Part shown: positions 41,523-44,317 of the stretch, piece after piece
How the letters are laid out: the number at the start of each line of letters is the position of its first letter
Position numbering within the stretch: the first letter of the stretch is position 1
Source: TMED27 sp964350435
GTDB taxonomy: Bacteria; Pseudomonadota; Alphaproteobacteria; Micavibrionales; Micavibrionaceae
DNA length: 44,317 bases
Reading direction: 5' to 3'
Assembly (NCBI GenBank): GCA_964350435.1
Contig: CAYGJS010000019.1
Location: forward strand, 1 to 44,317
The notes under the pieces: model-generated
Databases searched by the model: none
What the model was told of the DNA's origin: nothing
The model's input: the letters and a program-made list of their open reading frames with translations, nothing else
Made by a program: the position numbers and the translations under genes

Positions 41523-42371
41523 TTAATGCAGCCGCTCGCTGAGCTCCCGCAACAACATCTCCGCCTCATAACGGTCGCGGGAATCAGGGGCTCTTTCAAT
41601 ATAACGGCTCAAATGCTCAATCGCCGCCTTCGCCTGATCCGTCCGCGCATATAAAACCCCCGCATCGAGCAGAAGTCTGTGCTCGTTCGGATCAATCGCC
41701 CGCATAAGTTCCACCGCCTCCAGCGCGCCCAAATAATCCTCGGCATCAATTTTCCGGTACTTGATATTGTTCTGCAAGCGCACCAGAATCTCCCGATTCG
41801 ATGCTGGCTCGTAATACGCCGCCGACAGCTCCGCATGCGGCCCCAACGCCTGCTTGACATATCCGCGAAGTTCCGGCGCGCCCAAAAGCTTCCCATCACA
41901 AAACGGATCAAAGACCAAACGCTGCCCGCTATATTCAATCCTGCAAACAAAATGCCCGGGCAGATTTAAACCCTCAACATCCCATCCCATCGCGCGCCCG
42001 ACATGGATATAAAGTATCGCCAGCGTAATCGGCAACCCCTTCGCTCGGTCAATCACGCGGATCAAACTCGCATTTTGCAAATCATCATAATGCTGCACAT
42101 CGCCCGTATATCCGTACTGATCGGCAATCACATCCTGCAAAACCGAAAGCCGCACTTCCGCGCTATCAACCTCTTCGGCCTTCAGCCGCGCATGATAAAC
42201 CCGCTCCGCCTCAACCGCGATTTGCTCTAAATGATGAAAATACCGGTCAACCGAAATTCCGGGATGCGCGAAAGTTGCAAACGCAATCGCGACTTTCGCA
42301 ACATCAATATCCTGATCCTCCTGAACAGCGACCTCTGCTAAATAGGCTTTCGGATCAAAATGTTTGAGCAT
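41523..42371 (-). CDS. SirB1-like transglutaminase-fold protein with TPR repeats
   Basis: This 282-residue protein has a transglutaminase-like core-2 (SirB1) region at about 40-190. Conserved features are GLPITLAILYIHVGRAMGW, LNLPGHFVCRI and FDPFCDG. About two TPR units follow, in residues 195-280 (YLGALEAVELMRAIDP). No signal peptide is seen, so it is probably cytoplasmic. The biochemical role of the family is not established. It lies seven bases downstream of the BON-domain gene and is probably cotranscribed with it. Confidence 0.87.
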   Translation of the reverse strand: MLKHFDPKAYLAEVAVQEDQDIDVAKVAIAFATFAHPGISVDRYFHHLEQIAVEAERVYHARLKAEEVDSAEVRLSVLQDVIADQYGYTGDVQHYDDLQNASLIRVIDRAKGLPITLAILYIHVGRAMGWDVEGLNLPGHFVCRIEYSGQRLVFDPFCDGKLLGAPELRGYVKQALGPHAELSAAYYEPASNREILVRLQNNIKYRKIDAEDYLGALEAVELMRAIDPNEHRLLLDAGVLYARTDQAKAAIEHLSRYIERAPDSRDRYEAEMLLRELSERLH

Positions 42372-42377
42372 GGCACT

Positions 42378-43250
42378 TTAACGACCCCACGTGATCTCTT
42401 CCCGATCAATCCCTTGCTTGTAATTGCCCTGCGTTTCCTCAACCCTCTGCATCTGCTTATCTCGCGCCCGCAAATTATCAGCCTGCACCGGATCACGCAC
42501 AATATAAGGCGCATTACGATCCATAGGCGCGTCATTTTGAACCTGCCCCTGCCCAAAGGAATCCTGATATCCATCCTGATAATCATATTGCGCGCTCGGC
42601 GCAATGACCATCGGTGCTTGCCCTTCCGCCTCTGGCATGAAATCCGCCCCTCCAGAACCCCCGCGCCCGTCATGCGCCTCATAAACCTGCACATAACTCA
42701 CAACATTCTGCACACCGCTAATCGTCCGCGCCATCTCCACCACGCGGTTCAGCTCTTTTTGCGAATTCGCATAGCCCATCAGATACACCGTACCCTGGAC
42801 CGTATCGATCGAATAATTCACAGACTCAATATCCCGATCAAATGTCATCCCGCTACGAAGCCGCGTCGTAATCCACGTATCCTTGGCATAACCCATAATA
42901 CCGTCGCTCTCCGCAACCCGCACTTCATTAATAACCTGCTGAACCCCCTCGGGCTGCCACGCAAGCCGCACAGCCTCGACGCGATGCTCCGGATTTTGCA
43001 CAACCCCGGTAATCAACACCCGCCCGTTATTAACGGTCATATCCAGCTTGCTAAACGCCTCAACGCTGTAATGCAGCCATAAATTATTAATCTCCAGCTG
43101 AATTCGCCCGTCATCAACCGCGCGTCCAATCCCGCCTTCTTGCGTCATCGCCACTCCCGCCGTCGCCCCTACGCCCAGAGCCGTGCCGGCCAAAGTGCAT
43201 GAACTCAAAACCAAAGCGGAAGCCGCCAAAACGATTGATAAATTTTTCAT
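42378..43250 (-). CDS. BON-domain outer-membrane lipoprotein (DolP/OsmY-like)
   Basis: From the ATG at 43250 the protein has 290 residues. An earlier in-frame start would overlap yraN and bury the signal peptide. A lipoprotein signal ends in LSSC with Cys18. Two BON domains follow at about 45-112 and 120-190, including GRVLITGVVQNPEHRVEA and GTVYLMGYANSQKELNRV. A Gln/Asp/Tyr-rich, low-complexity tail of about 100 residues is an unusual addition relative to DolP. DolP (YraP) maintains outer-membrane integrity and is encoded near yraN and rsmI in Escherichia coli. The same neighbourhood occurs here. Confidence 0.9.
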   Translation of the reverse strand: MKNLSIVLAASALVLSSCTLAGTALGVGATAGVAMTQEGGIGRAVDDGRIQLEINNLWLHYSVEAFSKLDMTVNNGRVLITGVVQNPEHRVEAVRLAWQPEGVQQVINEVRVAESDGIMGYAKDTWITTRLRSGMTFDRDIESVNYSIDTVQGTVYLMGYANSQKELNRVVEMARTISGVQNVVSYVQVYEAHDGRGGSGGADFMPEAEGQAPMVIAPSAQYDYQDGYQDSFGQGQVQNDAPMDRNAPYIVRDPVQADNLRARDKQMQRVEETQGNYKQGIDREEITWGR

Positions 43251-43287
43251 GATTCTAAAACCTCGAAATCGGTTCATTGAGGGTACA

Positions 43288-43677
43288 TTATCCCCCCACC
43301 ATCCACGCATTGTCCAGATGCGAAACCAAAATACCCCCCATTCCTTTTTCGCCTCCATCATCACAAACCGCAATCACATCAAACCGCAAATCAAACCCCG
43401 CATATTCCGGATGCCCCGCCCAATACTGCAAGGCCGCCTTTTCAATCCGCCCCTGCGCTTTCGGCGTAATCGCATACAGCCCCTCGGCCTCGCTCTTGCG
43501 CGCTTTCACCTCAACAAACGCCAGCAACGCCCCCGCCCGCGCAATAATATCCACCTCCCCATGCGGTGTCTTATATCGCATCTCCAAAATCTCATACCCC
43601 TTGCCGCGCAAATGCGCCGCCGCCAGATGCTCCGCATCCACGCCCTTTTGATAAATCGCCTGCTTCCGCTCCGGCAT
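43288..43677 (-). CDS. yraN: YraN family protein (UPF0102, endonuclease-like fold)
   Basis: This 129-residue protein has the family's restriction-endonuclease-like motifs. GVDAEHLAAAHLRGKGYEIL at the start is followed by HGEVDIIARAG and AFVEVKARK, giving the Glu/Asp/Glu-X-Lys set. Its cellular role is not established. The start ATG overlaps the rsmI stop (TGATG), so the two are translationally coupled, as in the widespread rsmI-yraN pair. A GTG three bases earlier is also in frame. Confidence 0.92.
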   Translation of the reverse strand: MPERKQAIYQKGVDAEHLAAAHLRGKGYEILEMRYKTPHGEVDIIARAGALLAFVEVKARKSEAEGLYAITPKAQGRIEKAALQYWAGHPEYAGFDLRFDVIAVCDDGGEKGMGGILVSHLDNAWMVGG

Positions 43678-44317
43678 CACCCGCCCCCAATCTTCAGTGC
43701 CATCTGATACAGCGTGTTTTTCGGCTGCCCCGTCGCCGCCGCCACATGCGCCGCCGCATCCTTGGTGCGCATAGTCTTAAGGGCCTCTATCAGCGCCCCT
43801 TCCAAATCACCATCCGAAAACGCGCGCGCTTCTGGCGGCGCAAACACCAACACAATCTCGCCCTTCGGCGCGCCCTGCGCTTTATAATGCGACATCAATT
43901 CCGCCGCGCTCCCCCGCCGCACCTCTTCATACATCTTCGTCAGCTCCCGCGTTACAGCCAAAACGCGAGTGCCCATAACGCTGCCGATATCCGCCAACGC
44001 CTTCACCAATCGCGGGCCTGTTTCAAACGCAATCAACGTGCTATCCACATCCCGCCATTGCTGCAAAACGCTTTTCCGCGCCTCCATCTTGCTCGGCAAA
44101 AACCCGATAAAGCTAAACGCATCACTCGGCATCCCCGAAAGCTGTAATCCCGTCAAACTCGCACTCACCCCCGGCACGCTGGTCACGTAAATCCCCGCCT
44201 CTTGCGCCGCAACCACCAACTTATAACCCGGATCAGAAATCAGCGGCATCCCCGCCTCGCTCATCAAAACCACCGCCTGCCCCTCAGCCGCCGCGCGCAG
44301 AATCCTGCCCGGCTGCG
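43677..44317 (-). CDS. rsmI: 16S rRNA (cytidine-1402) 2'-O-methyltransferase RsmI, 3' part
   Basis: This is the C-terminal portion of the tetrapyrrole-methylase-fold enzyme that methylates C1402 of 16S rRNA using S-adenosylmethionine. The frame stays open to the right edge, so the N-terminal part with the SAM-binding GTLYVVATPIGN region lies outside. Visible signatures are SEAGMPLISDPGYKLV, the GFLPSK segment, TRELTKMYEEV and KGEIVLVF. The gene overlaps yraN by one base at its stop. Partial only because of the window edge. Confidence 0.95.
   Translation of the reverse strand, partial: QPGRILRAAAEGQAVVLMSEAGMPLISDPGYKLVVAAQEAGIYVTSVPGVSASLTGLQLSGMPSDAFSFIGFLPSKMEARKSVLQQWRDVDSTLIAFETGPRLVKALADIGSVMGTRVLAVTRELTKMYEEVRRGSAAELMSHYKAQGAPKGEIVLVFAPPEARAFSDGDLEGALIEALKTMRTKDAAAHVAAATGQPKNTLYQMALKIGGG

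Noticed and set aside
43251..43373. Longer start for the BON-domain lipoprotein
   Set aside because: It would overlap yraN and hide the lipobox behind a Trp/Arg-rich extension.

Overview
This 44.3 kb window looks like a chromosomal segment of an alphaproteobacterium of moderate GC content. The lineage evidence is a complete Caulobacter-style cpa/tad pilus cluster, hisZ next to purA, a run of pal, cpoB, tilS, ftsH and glmM, a proteobacterial-type MntR, and TTAA-N7-TTAA (CtrA-like) motifs at two pilin-type promoters. I cannot fix the genus. No rRNA, tRNA, CRISPR array, phage gene or transposase was recognised.

Left part (1-10.8 kb). A gene-poor AT-rich stretch precedes a membrane hybrid histidine kinase with receiver and HPt domains. 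Next come three unrecognised genes: a small membrane protein reading left, and a secreted Cys-containing protein plus a 529-residue membrane protein reading right. They diverge from a 119 bp region holding two Fur-type boxes. A five-gene overlapping operon follows: a lipoprotein solute-binding protein, an ATPase, two ABC-3 permeases and MntR. It is a Mn(II)/Fe(II) importer with its own regulator and a palindromic operator-like site at its promoter. An exported glutathione peroxidase and a SOUL-family lipoprotein follow on the opposite strand.

Pilus part (11.2-29.8 kb). On the + strand are three overlapping, clearly paralogous prepilin-like genes. All carry a motif otherwise familiar from tail-fibre-type proteins, and one has a 32-cysteine tail. 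They are followed by a stand-alone secretin-type N-domain protein and a TadD-like TPR lipoprotein. On the - strand, read right to left, are two TadE-like genes, a TadG with a von Willebrand A domain, the Flp pilin, CpaA peptidase, CpaB, CpaC secretin, CpaD, CpaE, CpaF ATPase, TadB and TadC. Together these encode export, processing, assembly and anchoring of a Flp pilus.

Middle and right part (30-44.3 kb), all on the - strand. A tail-anchored protein kinase-like protein lacking the catalytic HRD aspartate sits in tandem with a small membrane protein. Housekeeping genes follow: purA, hisZ, glmM, ftsH, tilS, cpoB, pal, a SirB1-like protein, a BON-domain lipoprotein, yraN and the 3' part of rsmI, which runs off the right edge.

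The most notable unexplained features are: the triplet of prepilins with a fibre motif; four 100-145 bp imperfect palindromes that each begin at the stop codon of a - strand gene (cpaF, tadB, tadC, cpoB); the Fur-box divergon of unknown genes, whose products share an NFSLD motif; and the degenerate kinase next to the pilus genes.
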